Assembly: GCA_913055195.1 (NCBI GenBank)
Contig: CAJXJU010000073.1
Location: 1-6,441, forward strand
DNA from: an uncultured Desulfohalobiaceae bacterium
GTDB taxonomy: Bacteria > Desulfobacterota > Desulfovibrionia > Desulfovibrionales > Desulfonatronovibrionaceae
Direction: 5' to 3'
DNA length: 6,441 nucleotides
Every line of letters starts with the position of its first letter. Positions within the stretch are counted from its first letter, which is position 1. The notes below the pieces were generated by a model that was given only the letters and a program-made list of their open reading frames with translations, was not told where the DNA came from and did not search any database. A program made the translations under genes and the position numbers. This document shows positions 6,261 to 6,441 of the stretch, one piece after another.

Positions 6261-6296
6261 TACAACCATAATTCAAGAACAAGGGAGACCACTCTA

Positions 6297-6419
6297 ATGA
6301 ACCGTCTTTTAAAGCTATCTAACAAAATTTTCAATATGACCAATAGGGCCTGGGAAAGCAATATCAACCGACGTTCTAGTAGAAACTCCTTTTTTATATC
6401 TTTGCCACTCTCTGAATAA
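6297..6419 (+). CDS. Short ORF of 40 codons, uncertain
   Basis: Seen: ATG at 6297, stop TAA at 6417-6419, and AAGGGAG at 6281-6287 nine nt upstream as a fair ribosome-binding site. The product begins MNRLLKLSNKIF, is rich in Asn, Ser and Arg, and has no membrane segment, cysteine pair or recognised motif. It is co-directional with the efflux operon and starts 59 nt after the permease stop. I do not recognise it. It may be a genuine small protein, the remnant of a longer gene, or chance. Confidence 0.3.
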   Translation: MNRLLKLSNKIFNMTNRAWESNINRRSSRNSFFISLPLSE

Positions 6420-6441
6420 ATAATCTTTACTCACTCCTATA

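Noticed and set aside
6234..6270. Rho-independent terminator after the permease
   Set aside because: The stem is strong but is followed by TACAACCATAATTC with no T-run, so only an mRNA-end or repeat role is supported.
6371..6396. Terminator from TTCTAGTAGAA followed by six Ts
   Set aside because: The stem is at most 4-5 AT-rich pairs with an impossibly small loop, and lies inside the short ORF.
1..6441. CRISPR array, tRNA, rRNA or transposase
   Set aside because: No spaced direct repeats of CRISPR length, no cloverleaf or rRNA-like segment, and no transposase motifs were seen on either strand.

Overview
The window looks like accessory chromosome from a Gram-negative bacterium, because its main content is an inner-membrane RND efflux pump with a periplasmic adaptor. 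The guess at lineage is weak. The decayed AAA-ATPase family and the heptamer-repeat filler between genes remind me of Desulfobacterota and similar anaerobe or MAG genomes, but nothing here fixes the taxon. The first ~360 bases are clearly more AT-rich than the rest, which suggests a patchwork.

Layout. (1) Bases 1-226, minus strand: the N-terminal 75 codons of a minimal nucleotidyltransferase (GSR and DxD motifs), cut by the window edge. (2) 227-521: noncoding spacer with two different tandem heptamer arrays (385-440 and 473-500). (3) 522-1729, plus strand: an AAA-type ATPase gene with intact N-terminus, Walker A and Walker B. It is broken by a -1 frameshift near 1590-1600, its similarity continues out of frame to ~1711, and it then stops, so the C-terminal domain I expect from the family is gone. 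(4) 1730-1997: noncoding leader with a 9-bp direct repeat, an 11-bp imperfect inverted repeat and a 10-bp palindrome. (5) 1998-3143 and 3130-6237: a translationally coupled operon of a periplasmic adaptor (MFP) and an RND permease overlapping by 14 nt. (6) 6234-6260: a 12-bp-arm hairpin of the GTAGAGACG...CGTCTCTAC type that supplies the permease stop codon. (7) 6297-6419: a doubtful 40-codon ORF with a ribosome-binding site.

The adaptor and permease should form a proton-driven (or other ion-driven) pump that needs an outer-membrane channel. No such channel and no regulator gene lies in the window. The permease has the variant TM4/TM10 relay Asp-Asn / Asn-Asn instead of the AcrB Asp-Asp / Lys-Asn. 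I see no convincing undescribed system here. The items most worth following up are the relay variant, the heptamer arrays, the decayed ATPase junction and the hairpin repeat fused to the permease end.
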